In this document: positions 1 through 10,634 of the stretch, piece after piece
How the letters are laid out: each line of letters starts with the position of its first letter
Numbering within the stretch: position 1 is the first letter of the stretch
NCBI RefSeq assembly: GCF_000002425.4
Contig: NC_037270.1
Span: forward strand, 3,379,834 to 3,443,833
Source of the DNA: Physcomitrium patens
Taxonomy: Eukaryota; Streptophyta; Bryopsida; Funariales; Funariaceae
Length of the DNA stretch: 64,000 nucleotides
Direction: 5' to 3'
The notes under the pieces: model-generated
What the model saw: only the letters and a program-made list of their open reading frames with translations
Database searches by the model: none
Told to the model about the DNA's origin: nothing
Translations under genes and position numbers: made by a program

Positions 1-660
1 TGCATTTATCACAAATAAAGAATGCCAACGTGATGAAATTCTACCTTTCAAAATTAATTTTTATGAAAGGAGCTTAAGTAACATTGGCTTGTATTTGAGC
101 TTTATGAAGAGGCAAGAAGATTGGTTAGATAAGACCTTTAAAGATATTAGGCATCAATCCTATAACTCTCTTTTACATAATGGATTCTTATAAAAGAAGC
201 CAAAAATAAGAGATGGTGTATCATTGAGAGTAATGGATGATTTGGAGATCAAACATAAGATAATAGGTGAATTTCACAATATATTATGGACTAGGCATAG
301 AGGAGTTTGGACTACCTATACTAAGATCAATGAGCGCTATTGGTGGAAGAGCTTATATAAGAATATAAAAGAATTTATGAATTCTCGTAAAGAATTCTAA
401 TTGCAATCTAAGGTGACGTATAGAGATGGATTATGCCTTACTTATCCACTTGCTATTCATTTTCAATAGGTGATTGATTTTATTGCCATGCCAATGAGAC
501 TATGAAGCATGAAGTATTTAGTTTTTGCAAGAAAAGAATTCTCCAATTATATAAAAGGGAAGGCATTGAGATCAAAGTCTATAGAGGTGGTGTATTGATT
601 TATTTTGGAAGATATTATATATTCCTATGGGAGCATTAGAAGAATGAGAGTAAATTAAGG
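1..660 (+). pseudogene. Degenerate Ty3/Gypsy integrase, N-terminal part
   Basis: Conceptual translation with stops shows the zinc-binding region and first catalytic block of a Gypsy integrase. Around 285-400 it reads RHRGVWTTYTKINERYWW followed by LYKNIKEFMNS, and around 430-495 LTYPLAIHFQ, a stop, then VIDFIAMP. In this family these fit the HHCC finger and the WxxDF core that holds the first catalytic Asp. Stops such as TAG and TGA replace likely Gln, Trp or Arg codons, as expected from C-to-T decay. The element starts upstream of the window. The rest of the integrase resumes near 3200, so the gene is split by a later block. Confidence 0.7.
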
Positions 661-1142
661 TGAGCTTGATATGGTAGAAGCACGTTGTCAGGATAGAAAG
701 AATTTGCCTTAAGAAAGCTTTGAGCTTCTAGCTATCACTAATTGCTCAATCAAGCTTCAAGATTAAAAAAAATAATAAAAAAATAAAAATAAAAAAAATA
801 CCAAGTTTATATATAAAATTGTCTCCATAGAGAAAATTATATCAATACATAAGCCCTAAGACCAAAGATCACAAAAAAAATGATGAAAATATTATAAAAC
901 CTAATATATTCTTAAGTTGAATTTTTTTCCAAACTTCAATAGCTCATATTTTACGATTGAAAAATCCAAAAAAATCCAAATTTTACATGAAATATTGATG
1001 TACTTTTAACAACTACCACAATAAATTTTAATTGCAAATTTATTATGGTGTCGTGGTAGAGAGAGTTTGTTTCAAGAAAGCACTAAGCTCTTAGCTGCTA
1101 TTAATTCTTCAATCAAGTCTTGAGATAAGAAAGACCAAATTT

Positions 1143-1207
<65 letters not shown>

Positions 1208-3165
1208 AACACTTTTAGAAGCAATTACATCAAATATATAAGACTTAAGTTCTCAAAAACATCCAAAATATGATAAAAAAAACTCTAAATCCTTATATAT
1301 CCTTATTAGATATTATTTCTAAATTTTGACAACTCATATATTCCAATTGGACTGTTTAAACATACTTAAATTTTATATGAAGTACTAATGTACTATTAAC
1401 AACTATCACAGCAAATTTCAACTACAAATTCATTGTGGATTTTAAGATGTAACCAAAATCCTAACAATAGCTTCAAAACCTAATTTTTATACACCTATGT
1501 ACAATTTTTTTCATAATTCACAAGCTAAGTATTTAAATATCATAAAATTTATATATATAGCTTTTTAATATAATAATCTATCTTTTCCAAAAGATTTGAG
1601 CTAAAAAATTTTCTAATAACTAAAGATATGGATCCAACCATTACTATGAACAAAATCACTTACTTATCCTTTGTTGCTTTGTATAAATGTATACTATGCC
1701 CCAAAGAGTGACAGTAGGTACAAAATTAATATCTCAACTTTGAGCGCCAATAATTCCTTCATAAAAACTTCAAATCACACAAAATTTGCACCTAATCTAT
1801 ATCCAAAAATCTAAACTTGTTGATCTTAGCCTCCAAAGCTTGAATGACCTCAAAAAAAAAACTCTAATTCCTAATATGGCCTTGGGCAGCCTTTTTGAAG
1901 CCCATTGGATATGGCCTTCGACCAATAGGGATGAAGATTTTTATTCCTTGCCTTCATCCAACCATGTCTTACTTTCATCCCTCCCAATAAGCCTCTTACT
2001 AGTTTAGATTTTCATCTTTAGATTTTAATCTCTTCTCAAGGCTTCATACTAAACATTTAGGTCCTATAGTTTTTCAAATGCCATCATCAAAATAGATAAA
2101 ACTCAAAATAAAGTTTCTTATATCCACTCTCTTTAAATTAATCTATTAACCATTTTAACACACATCAAGTCTTATGAACATATTATATATTTTAACTAAT
2201 TTTTACATACTAGAAGCAATTATAATATGACAATGGATCTCAAGATATTACCAAAATTTTAATAATAGCTTTAAATCCTTGTTTACATACATCCATGTGA
2301 AAATTTCTTCATATCTCACAAATTAAGTACTCAAACACTATAAAATATTGATATATAACTTTATATCCTAATAATACACACTTTTAAAAAATTTGAGCCA
2401 AAAATTCATTTAAAAATTCAAGTTATGGCTCCAACCATTACTATCAATAAAATGACTCACTTATTGCCTTTGAATTACATGTGTTGTCTTCAATGCTCTA
2501 TTACTTCTTCATACAAATTCCAAATGCAGAAATTCTTTTTTATTAGATATAGATCTTGAAATCATTCTTACGACTGCACCTTCCGATTTCCAAAATCTAT
2601 CATAAAACTCCTCGTATCTTCAAAAGTACAATAGTATGTCACAAAAAGATATTTTAACTTCAAATCGCTATAACTTCATCAACTTATCTCTTAATCCTCT
2701 AAAATTTATACAAAAGTTATAGCTCAAATCTTAAACCTTACAATCTTTGTTTTTGATTGTCAAATGCTCCTTTTGAAGTTACTAAAATCTTTTTTATGGT
2801 TGTAGATAGCCTACTAAATACCTATTTGGCATGGCCTTTGATCAATATGAATGAAGATCTTTATCTTTTGCCTTCATCCATCCATACCTTACTTTCATGC
2901 CTCCAAATAAATTTTTTAGAAGTTTGAATCTTCAACTTTGAGTCCCAATCTTTTCTTTAAATTTTATACTAAATATCTAAATCTTATATAATTTAAATAC
3001 TATAATCAAAATAAATAAATCTCAAAATAAATATTCTTACGTCAATTCTTTTTAAATTAATCTACTAACTCCTCTAATATACATCAATACTTATAAATAT
3101 ATTATATATTTAAGTTAATTTTTACAAACTATAAACAATTACAATATGATAATGTGATTTTTCTG
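661..3165. repeat. AT-rich block with internal tandem duplications, interrupting an integrase
   Basis: This block lies between two halves of one Gypsy integrase. It holds diverged direct duplications. About 700-1030 is repeated at 1065-1440 (shared phrases GAGCTTCTAGCTATCACTAA / AAGCTCTTAGCTGCTATTAA, and ACTTTTAACAACTACCACA / ACTATTAACAACTATCACA). About 1430-2230 is repeated at 2225-3160 (shared ATGGCTCCAACCATTACTAT, GATCAATATGAATGAAGATC, CTTTTTAAATTAATCTAC). A (TA)n tract occupies about 1141-1203. I found no convincing protein. An ORF near 1786-2007 is not conserved between the duplicate copies, so I do not call it a gene. Confidence 0.65.
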
Positions 3166-3900
3166 CAAGGTAAGAAGTATAATTGAAATTGATCACTTCT
3201 TATAATTTCAAAGCTAATGATAAGAGTAAAAGAGAGCGCCTTATAATTATTCAAGCTCTGGTTAAGGCATATAGGAATCAATCAAGGTTATAGCCTAGGC
3301 TTTTTTTATTTACTTTAAGGATAGATAAAACCATTCATACCACAATTACTAGCTATATGCCAATAGAATTGATATTGGGACAAAAGAATCTATTTTTTCT
3401 TGATTACTTTTGTCTTAAGAAGATAGAATTGATAGAGAGAAATTATTAGAGCTTTGAATTTTCCAATTAGATAAATTGTTTAAAGATCATCAAGTTGCTA
3501 TAGAGAGGATGAAGGCAGCAATGTTGAATAACAAAGAGAAGTTTGATAAAACTCACTAATTAAGGCCTAAGCTAATTAAAAAAGACGATTAAGTTTTGAT
3601 TTATGAAACTAGTTTAATACACCAATATTTTATTCTTTGTAAGTTTATACAATGTTGGTTTGGAGCCTATGTAGTGGTTGAAGTACATGAAAATGTAACT
3701 TATTCTCTTTGAGAGTTAGATGGAACACCATTGAAGAGAAGAATTGAAAGAAAGCAAATAAAAGTTTTCAAGTATCGAGATGGAATGAAATATGAAGATG
3801 ATTTAGAGGTTTTTGAATCTCAATATTTAAATCAAAGTTTCAAAAGTGATATGGCTCATAATGACTCTAATTTTGATGATGGAAGTATTGTGGTCTAATT
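3166..3900 (+). pseudogene. Degenerate Ty3/Gypsy integrase, C-terminal part
   Basis: This is the continuation of the integrase seen at 1-660. It reads ALVKAYRNQSRL near 3255, YMPIELILGQ near 3355 and NVTYSL.ELDGTPLKRRIER near 3690-3750. The first two match the segment downstream of the catalytic Glu in Gypsy integrases; the last matches the C-terminal SH3-like fold that precedes the end of pol. Several in-frame stops and at least one frame change make it non-functional. The reading ends near 3900, followed by short non-coding DNA and the repeats at 4238. Confidence 0.65.
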
Positions 3901-3949
3901 CTTTGGTACATACAAGAGTATGTGCACGTTTAGAGGAGGTGAGAGTCAT

Positions 3950-3972
3950 AATGCACTTAATTTAAGTGCATT
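3950..3972. repeat. Perfect 11-bp-arm palindrome after the integrase remnant
   Basis: AATGCACTTAA, one T, then TTAAGTGCATT. It lies about 50 bp after the end of the degenerate pol reading. It may mark the 3' non-coding region of the outer element; no function can be assigned. Confidence 0.6.
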
Positions 3973-4237
3973 AATGATATTTGAAAGATAATTAATTTTA
4001 CATATGAGAGGGATGAGGAAGAATACAATATTAATACATTTTATAATTTGAATAGAATTTAGAATGTAAAATTGATGCATTGAATGGATTATTTGAGTTT
4101 GAAGGTATTATCTTTTAAGATAAATATTAGGCTCTATAATGGTTTAAGAAGGATATTGGGAGAGGATTAAGATAAGAAATATTTGGCATCAATGTTTTTT
4201 TAATTTTAGAAAAAGAGAGGGGCTGAAGTTGAAAGGA

Positions 4238-4491
4238 GGGAGAACCATGCAAATTTTTGAAAGAAGGGTTGCTAGAGTTTTCAAGCGGCAAGATTCAAGA
4301 CTAGTTAGGAATTTTGATGCCATTTCTTGTATTTTCTTTTTCTTATTTTGAAATTTTTAATAAAGATAGATCGTATTGTTAGTTTTCCAACAAGCTATAG
4401 TACATAAGAAATGGAGCTATAAAGAGGGAGAACCATGCAAATTTATGAAAGGGAGGTTACTAGAGTTTTTGGGTGCCGAAATTCAAGACTA
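4238..4491. repeat. Tandem ~188-bp repeats, left side (unit 1 and first third of unit 2)
   Basis: Unit 1 runs from GGGAGAACCATGCAAATTTT at 4238 to 4425. Unit 2 starts at 4426 with the same phrase and is cut at 4491 by the retroelement that begins at 4492. Each unit contains TTCCAACAAGCTATAG near its 3' end. The array continues at 10635. The sequence is consistent with 3' non-coding or LTR repeats of the outer Gypsy element. Confidence 0.75.
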
Positions 4492-4912
4492 TGTTACGGA
4501 CACAGAATAAAGACTTGATATCTACCAAGAAGTTCAAGAAGAACTGGCAAGAACTAGATTAATCAAATGAATACAAGAACAACACCAGAGAGGTGAACTA
4601 GAGCTCCAAGAGATGTGTTGTCGAGACTGAAGAACTCTTCAGCCTCGATTCCAATATATATTCTTATTTATGAAGCTTCTCAAGCAACTTCTACCAACTA
4701 GGAAGCTTCTAGAAGGTTCCAGAGAATTGATTCAAGAAGGTTCTAGAAACTTATCTCTAGAAGGTTCTAAGGACTATATCCCTAACATCTTCTACCAACT
4801 AAGAAGCTTCTAGAAGATTCTAGAGACTTGCTTCTAGAAGGTTCTAGAAGTTTGTCTCTAGAAGGTTCTAGAAACTTGTCTCTAGAAGGTTCTAAGGACT
4901 ATGTCCCTAACA
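4492..4912 (-). repeat. 3' LTR of the chromovirus (421 bp)
   Basis: It begins TGTTACGGACACAG on the plus strand and ends CCCTAACA. It is 24 bp longer than its partner at 10233-10629. The difference is one extra TAGAAGGTTCTAGAAACTTG-type unit near 4859-4882. The part from about 4671 to 4900 is packed with TTCnnGAA repeats, and an internal ~115-bp duplication repeats the LTR end phrase CCCTAACAT at about 4790. Confidence 0.92.
4671..4895. promoter_or_regulatory. Heat-shock-element-like arrays in U3 of the 3' LTR
   Basis: Repeated perfect or near-perfect nTTCnnGAAn arrays are visible. GAA-TTC-GAA-TTC steps at 5-bp spacing occur at 4702-4719, 4731-4748, 4803-4820, 4832-4849 and 4861-4873. A typical array is TTCTAGAAGGTTCTAGAA, the textbook heat-shock factor site. 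The arrangement is palindromic, so it reads equally on both strands. Heat response itself is inference. Confidence 0.7.
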
Positions 4913-4915
4913 TCA

Positions 4916-4926
4916 CCCCCTCCTTT
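4916..4926 (-). other. Polypurine tract of the chromovirus
   Basis: In element sense the sequence reads AAAGGAGGGGG and ends 3 nt before the start of the 3' LTR (TGTTAGGG in sense). This is the expected position and composition for the plus-strand primer of reverse transcription. Confidence 0.8.
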
Positions 4927-5431
4927 AGCTTCGAGGTCTGTGAGAAGCGATGTTGTTGTCAATCAATATCAACGCAAGAAAATGAAGATCTGTCGCATAA
5001 CGTCTGCTATGAACTCCAACTGTTGTGCACGAGGTAAGTTGTTCATCGGCCCTTGAAGCCAACAGTAGTGGCCCACTCCTTCAACTTCTGACCAAGCATG
5101 AACTTCTGTGTCTTCATTGTGAAATTGTCCTGCAAATACGCCTTCTGGCTGACCATCGTAAGTAGGCTCGGACTCAAATACAATCACCAGTGATCGGTTA
5201 CTTGGTATCCTCCATCGTCATCGTGGTGTAGGTGGTTCTTCATCTCGGGGTCGCCTTCGTGAGCTAGTCGGTTGAGATAATCTGACTGGTATAGTATCTA
5301 TCTCTTGGCTATCCATATCAGAAGACCAAACTATGGCTACTGAAGAAATTCTATTTTATCTTGGAAAAAATAACTACATCAACTACGAATTTTGGTAGTG
5401 CTCTCCCCCTTTCTTATATTCTTGGGTGAGC

Positions 5432-8400
5432 CTACTTCAAAAAGAAGCTATTGTCGAATTGGCTTAGGTTTATGAGGATGTTGTTGATGAAACTCCTGTA
5501 CCTTTTGCGGCGCATTGGTGAGATTTCCAGTAGGCTCCCACGTTCACTCATTAATGTCGTAGCCGCACCAATGAACAAGATACTCCAACTTGCCCCACCT
5601 TCGTCGAGAATCCAACACCTTTTCAACCTCGTATTCCTTGTGGTTCTTGATCTCAATACTAGGTGGCGGACATTGCACTCTTCCAGGAAAAGATGACTCT
5701 CGATAAGGCTCCAACAAAAAAACATGAAAGATTGAATGTACCTTCATAGAAGCCGATAATTCCAGACGGTATGCCACTGGATTGATTTGCTTTTGGATGA
5801 TAAATGGTCCCAATCTTCGATAGTCCAACTTATCACATGGTCGCTTGGTCTTGATATTTCGTTGAAGAAGCCATGATTTATCTCCAATTTTGAAAGTAGG
5901 TACTTGATTCCAAAATCTATCTGCAGACGCCTTGTTGGATTCTTGAGCGGATTGTAATTGAAGCTTCAACGTATTTTGAAGCTCTGATAGTTGTTTCGCA
6001 AATCCTTCAGATGCTGGATTGTTATTTGTTGATGGACTCAATAAATCAAGCTTTGGATGATACCTATAGTTGAAAAAGAATGGTGTGTATTGAGTCGACG
6101 CATGGAGGGTGTTGTTATATGTAAACTCGGCTAGCGGCAGATATGTGGTCCAATAGTCTTACTGATAGTTGATGTTGTATCGTAAGTATTGTTCCAAGAC
6201 TTAGTTCACCCGTTTCGTTTGACTGTCAGTTTGAGGATGAAAAGTCGAAGAAAGCTTGATATCCACCTTCAGTATCTCAAAGAGAGATCTCCAAAACTTT
6301 GATACGAACTGGATTCCTCGATCTGATACGATATCATCTAGTAGTCCATGATATCAATACACATTATCGAGAAAGAGCCTTGCCGTGACTTCATTGGACA
6401 ATGTCTTCTTGCAAGGGACAAAGTGCGCCATTTTTGTAAGCTGATCTACCACGACAAAGATGCTGTCAAATGAGTTCGATGATGGCAGGTCCGTAATGAA
6501 GTCTATGGAAATTGAAGACCATTGTCGACGTGGAATCGACAATGGCTGTAGGAATCCATAAGGGCGATGCCGAGGATTCTTGGAACTTGAACAAATGTCG
6601 CAGGAGAGGACAAACTCTTTCACATCCTTCCACATTTGGGGCCACCAAAAATCTCAAGAAATAAGCTCCAAGGTCTTGTTGAATCCAAAATGTCGCACAG
6701 CTCGAAAATCGTGGCGAGATTAAAGAACTCGGAGTCGTGCTAGTCCTTTTGAGATATATAACCGCTCTTCAAAGTATAAAAGATCTCCCTCCACCTTGAA
6801 CTTGTCGTCATTGGCACGCTGCTTAATATCAATGGCTACTGAATCTTCAATGGTCACGGCACGTATCTGATTCAGGAAGTCCGCATCAATTGGCATAATA
6901 GTAGCGCAAAGCTGAAATTGCTCTGGCTTCAATAATGTCGTACATTGTTGATCAAATGCTGCTTCTTCAGCCTTTGATACAAGATACGATCTCCTCGATA
7001 AGGCATCAGATAGTCCTTGCTACTTTCCAGGTCGATAAGTGATAATAAAATGGAACCTAGATAGCAACATACTCCATCGAGCTTAACATCGATTTAGAAC
7101 TCGAGCCGACATGAAATACTCCAAATTCTTGTGATCTGTGTATACAGTCACTAGATGTGTAGCTCCTTCAAGAAAGTGACGCCATTCTTGGAAAGAATCC
7201 ACTATAGCAAGAAGTTCCTTATCGTGGATCTCATAATTGATTTCAGCAGCAGAGAACTTTCGAGAATAGAATGCAACCGGATGGAGCTTCTTGTCTTCTC
7301 CCATTTGTGAAAGTACAGCTCCCAGAGCAAAATCCAAAGCATCAGTTTCTAAATAGAAGGCCTTTGTAAAGTCTGGATGTACCAAAATTGGAGCCATAGT
7401 AAATGCGGTCTTCAGGTTTTGAAACGCCTTCTCTGCTAGAGGTCCCCATTCTAGCTTATCCTTGCATGTCAACCGAGTGAGAGGAGCAGCAACTTGAGAG
7501 TAATTCTTCATAAAGATCCGATAGAAGTTGGTAAAACCAAGAAAGCATTGTACGTCTCTAACCATCTTCGGAACCTCCCAAGACACGATTGCTTCCACCT
7601 TCTTGGGATCCATCTTCAAGCCTTCTGTAGTCCCAACAAACCTCAGAAACTCCATCTCTATTTGGTGAAATAAATACTTCTCTAACTTGGCATATAGTCC
7701 TCGCTCGCGTAGTTTCTCCAATACCAAACGAACGTGTTTTTCATGCTCTTCCTCATTTTTGGAAAATATCAAAATATCATCCAAATAGATGACAACAAAA
7801 TCATCAAGGTACTCTCAAAAAATGTCATTCATCGTATGTTGAAAGACCACTGGAGCATTGGTAAGACCAAAGAGCATGACATTATATTCAAAATGGCCAT
7901 ACCTTGTACGAAACGCTATCTTCTACTCATCTCCTTCCTTGATTCGTACGAGGTTGTAAGCTCCCCTTAGATCAATTTTTGTAAAGATCCTTGCACGTCC
8001 AAGTTGTTCTAAGAGACGAGAAATCAAGAGTAACGTGTAACGATTCTTCTTTGTTACCTTGTTGAGGCCTCGATAGTCCACGCACATCTGCAACGAGCCA
8101 TCTTTCTTCTTCACAAATAAGATGGGTGCTCCAACTGACGATTTTGAATGACGGATGAAGTTCTTGGCTAGATTCTCGTCGATGTACTTTCGTAACTCCG
8201 CCAACTCCATCTGCGATAGATTGTAGATTGCGCCAAAAGGCGGTTGTGTTCCTTCCTGTAAGTCTATGGCGCAATCATATGGTTTGTGTTCCGGTAGCAT
8301 GTCGACATTTTTCTTTTGAAACACGTCTTTAAAATCCTTATATTGCTCCGGTATACTTACTGTCGAGATCTTCTCCCCGATAGTTGGAGCCGCATAAATG

Positions 8401-9952
8401 ACAAACGGTGTGCCTCCCTTAGACAATCTTATAAACGCTTTTGCTCCAATAAATAAGGATTTCTCTATTCGGGGTTTTCTACTAGGCTTGCTCTTGGGTG
8501 GTTTTGTGGGAAAGGTCATCTTCTGCAACTTCCAATCTATTGATGGGTTATGCTTTTCCAACCAGGAAAGACCAAGAATAACAGGATTTGATGGAGTTGT
8601 AATAATATTAAAAATAATATGACTACTATGGTCCTTAAACGTCACTTCTATAGGTTCTGATTCATGGGTGACACTACCAAACAATAAAGGTCGTCCATCT
8701 ATGACCTCAACGTGAACAGGTTTGGATTTTTGTACTAAAGGGATCTTATGACGCTTTGCAAATTCTTTGTCTAAGAAACAAGCAGATGTTCTTGAATCTA
8801 ATAATGCTAAGGTTCTCAGTTTTTGAGGGCCAATAAGCAAATAGATTGTAAAACAAAGGGCAGGTTGAGCGGAAAGAAAGGAACCTGGTTGTTGTTGCGA
8901 TATTTCATTGTCCAGCCGCACGATTCCTATTGTGGCTGGGCATCCTCGTTTTCCTGAATAAACGTGCCCCTAGTCTTGATAGTACGTCAATTTTGCTTCT
9001 TGGGGCAGTTTCCAACTTTGTGGCCTTCTTCACCGCAATACAAGCATAGACCTTCCTCCATACGCCGCTTTTTTTTTTCTAGAGTAAGAGATTTGACACG
9101 TACCACATCAATTTGCATGTCTTCTACCTCTGAATGTGAATTCACGCTGCTTGCCGACATAGTTGGGATGTGGCAAACCGTATGTTGTCTTGAACGTTGA
9201 TCTTAGCGACGTTGGAATAGGCGGTTATCGCACTTCACAGCTTGGCTAATAGCTTTGTTGAGCATTTGTGGATCAGGAAGAGTTAACAGCAAATCCTTCA
9301 CATCGTCCTTTAAACCCCAATAGAATTGACTCATCAACGCCTCTTCGTCTCAATTGATGTCGCATGTTAATTGCTTGAAGTCCGATGCATAGACTGATGT
9401 AAAACGCATCCCTTGTCGTAGTGACCGGATATTTGTTGTAGCCCATCGAACCTTGTCGTGTTTACCAAATGCTTCTACAAATGCCTCCAAAAAGGTTTCA
9501 AAGTTGTTTAGTATGGACAATCGTTTCTCAAACAAATGAGCAAACCATGATAGAGCTTGTCCTGTAAGTAAGGTTCCAACAAGTCCAACACGTGACTCCT
9601 CCGTTGGATAGCATTTGGGTTATAAAACTGTTATCAACCTGATTTGGTTGACGAATCCTCGAAACTTGGAACGTGTACCATCGAACTTGTTCGGAAGGCT
9701 AACTCGGGGTTCCTTATGTTGTAGAACCAACGGTGCTTATCGAACCTGAGACAAAGTTGCTTCTCCAAGTGTAGAAGTTTGAGGCTGGTGCAACCTAGAT
9801 TGTGCCATCCCAGATGTTCCATCATTATGAAGCCTTGCCACGACTCCTTCAATCTCTGTAGTTCTTTGCGATAACGTAGCGAGGGCATTCATGATAGCAT
9901 CTAACTTAGACTCTGAACTTTCCGTCATACTAATGTCTTGGCCCCCGACCAT
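5432..9952 (-). pseudogene. gag-pol of the 6.1-kb chromovirus, inactivated
   Basis: The Gag start codon is at 9952 (MVGGQDISMTESSESKLDAI). The CCHC knuckle CLYCGEEGHKVGNC is at 9005-9046. A protease-like segment near 8770-8815 reads ALLDSRTSACF, with Arg where the catalytic DSG Gly is expected. Reverse transcriptase spans about 8290-7500, with YLDD at 7776-7787. RNase H follows (YLETDALDFALGAVLSQ, VYTDHKNLEYF). Integrase has DFITDLPSS near 6480 and QTKRVN near 6213, where the expected catalytic Glu of QTERVN is Lys. A chromodomain (EYEVEKVLDSRRRWGKLEYL ... W.GY) lies at about 5520-5640. In-frame stops include a TAG for Trp near 7896 and a TGA for Arg near 7816, both C:G to T:A changes. Six separate open segments remain, none a full protein. 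Confidence 0.92.
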
Positions 9953-10189
9953 TCTAAGAGAAGGACAAAAATGACTCTACAAGAAGACAATATTGGTTTA
10001 GAGGAGGGTACTCCACAACCTCTAAAATGCCTTAAGAGCTTCAAGAAAAGGGATAATCCACTCTCTCCAAGAAGAATAAGACTCCAATATTGTAACAAAA
10101 GAAGTATCAGTTTAGAAGAGGGTAATCCGCAACCTCTAAAGTATTAGTACACTTCCAAGCAGAGGGGTAATTTACACTCTAACAAAAAA

Positions 10190-10208
10190 GAAACTAGCTC
10201 TGATATCT
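10190..10208 (-). other. Primer-binding site, tRNA-iMet type
   Basis: In element sense the sequence reads AGATATCAGAGCTAGTTTC. The core TATCAGAGC is identical to the complement of plant initiator tRNA-Met 3' end (TGGTATCAGAGCCAGGTT). It lies about 24 nt inside the 5' LTR boundary rather than directly adjacent. The unrelated-position copy in the element at 61743 has the same spacing. Confidence 0.65.
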
Positions 10209-10232
10209 GAGGTGAGTGAAGTCTCGATAAAC

Positions 10233-10629
10233 TGTCACGGACACAGAATAAAGACTTGATATCTACCAAGAAGTTCAAGAAGAACTGGCAAGAACTAGAT
10301 TAATCAGATGAATACAAGAACAACACCAGAGAGGTGAGCTAGAGCTCCAAGAGATGTGTTGTCGAGACTGAAGAACTCTTTAGCCTCGATTCTAATATAC
10401 ACTCCTATTTATGAAGCTTCTCAAGCAACTTCTACGAACTAGGAAGCTTCTAGAAGGTTCCAGAGACTTGCTTCTAGAAGGTTCTAGAAACGTATCTCTA
10501 GAAGGTTCTAAGGACTATGTCCCTAACATCTTCTACCAACTAAGAAGCTTCTAGAAGGTTCCAGAGACTTGCTTCTACAAGGTTCTAGAAGTTTGTCTCT
10601 AGAAGGTTCTAAGGACTATGTCCCTAACA
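10233..10629 (-). repeat. 5' LTR of the chromovirus (397 bp)
   Basis: It begins TGTCACGGACACAG and ends CCCTAACA on the plus strand, and is followed by the target duplication GACTA. In element sense the order is U3 with TTCnnGAA arrays, a TATA-like CATAAATAGG at about 10405-10414, then R/U5. It has one fewer 24-bp array unit than the partner LTR. Confidence 0.92.
10406..10605 (-). promoter_or_regulatory. Putative heat-shock-type promoter in U3 of the 5' LTR
   Basis: In element sense, TTCnnGAA arrays (10443-10460, 10472-10489, 10544-10561 and weaker ones) lie directly upstream of a TATA-like ATAAATA at 10406-10412. Another TATATTAG lies about 10 bp downstream. This is the order expected of a heat-shock-factor-driven RNA polymerase II promoter, comparable with the ONSEN/COPIA78 LTR of Arabidopsis. 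Activity is inferred only. Confidence 0.6.
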
Positions 10630-10634
10630 GACTA

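Larger units (their letters stand above)
4492..10629 (-). mobile_element. Complete but inactivated Ty3/Gypsy chromovirus (6138 bp) with 5-bp target-site duplication
   Basis: Two direct LTRs (4492-4912 and 10233-10629) flank a minus-strand gag-pol. The target duplication GACTA is at 4487-4491 and 10630-10634. LTR ends are TGT...ACA with short inverted termini. In element sense the 5' LTR is the right one. A primer site matching tRNA-iMet lies near 10190-10208, and a polypurine tract lies next to the 3' LTR at 4916-4926. Domain order, right to left, is gag with a CCHC knuckle, protease, reverse transcriptase, RNase H, integrase and chromodomain, the Ty3/Gypsy chromovirus order. Over roughly 200 unambiguous LTR bases I count about eight differences, nearly all transitions, so the insertion is younger than the surrounding elements. 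Coding capacity is broken by stops and active-site changes. Confidence 0.93.

Noticed and set aside
1786..2007. 73-codon ORF in the AT-rich duplicated block
   Set aside because: The duplicate copy at about 2700-2960 does not keep the frame, so there is no sign of selection.
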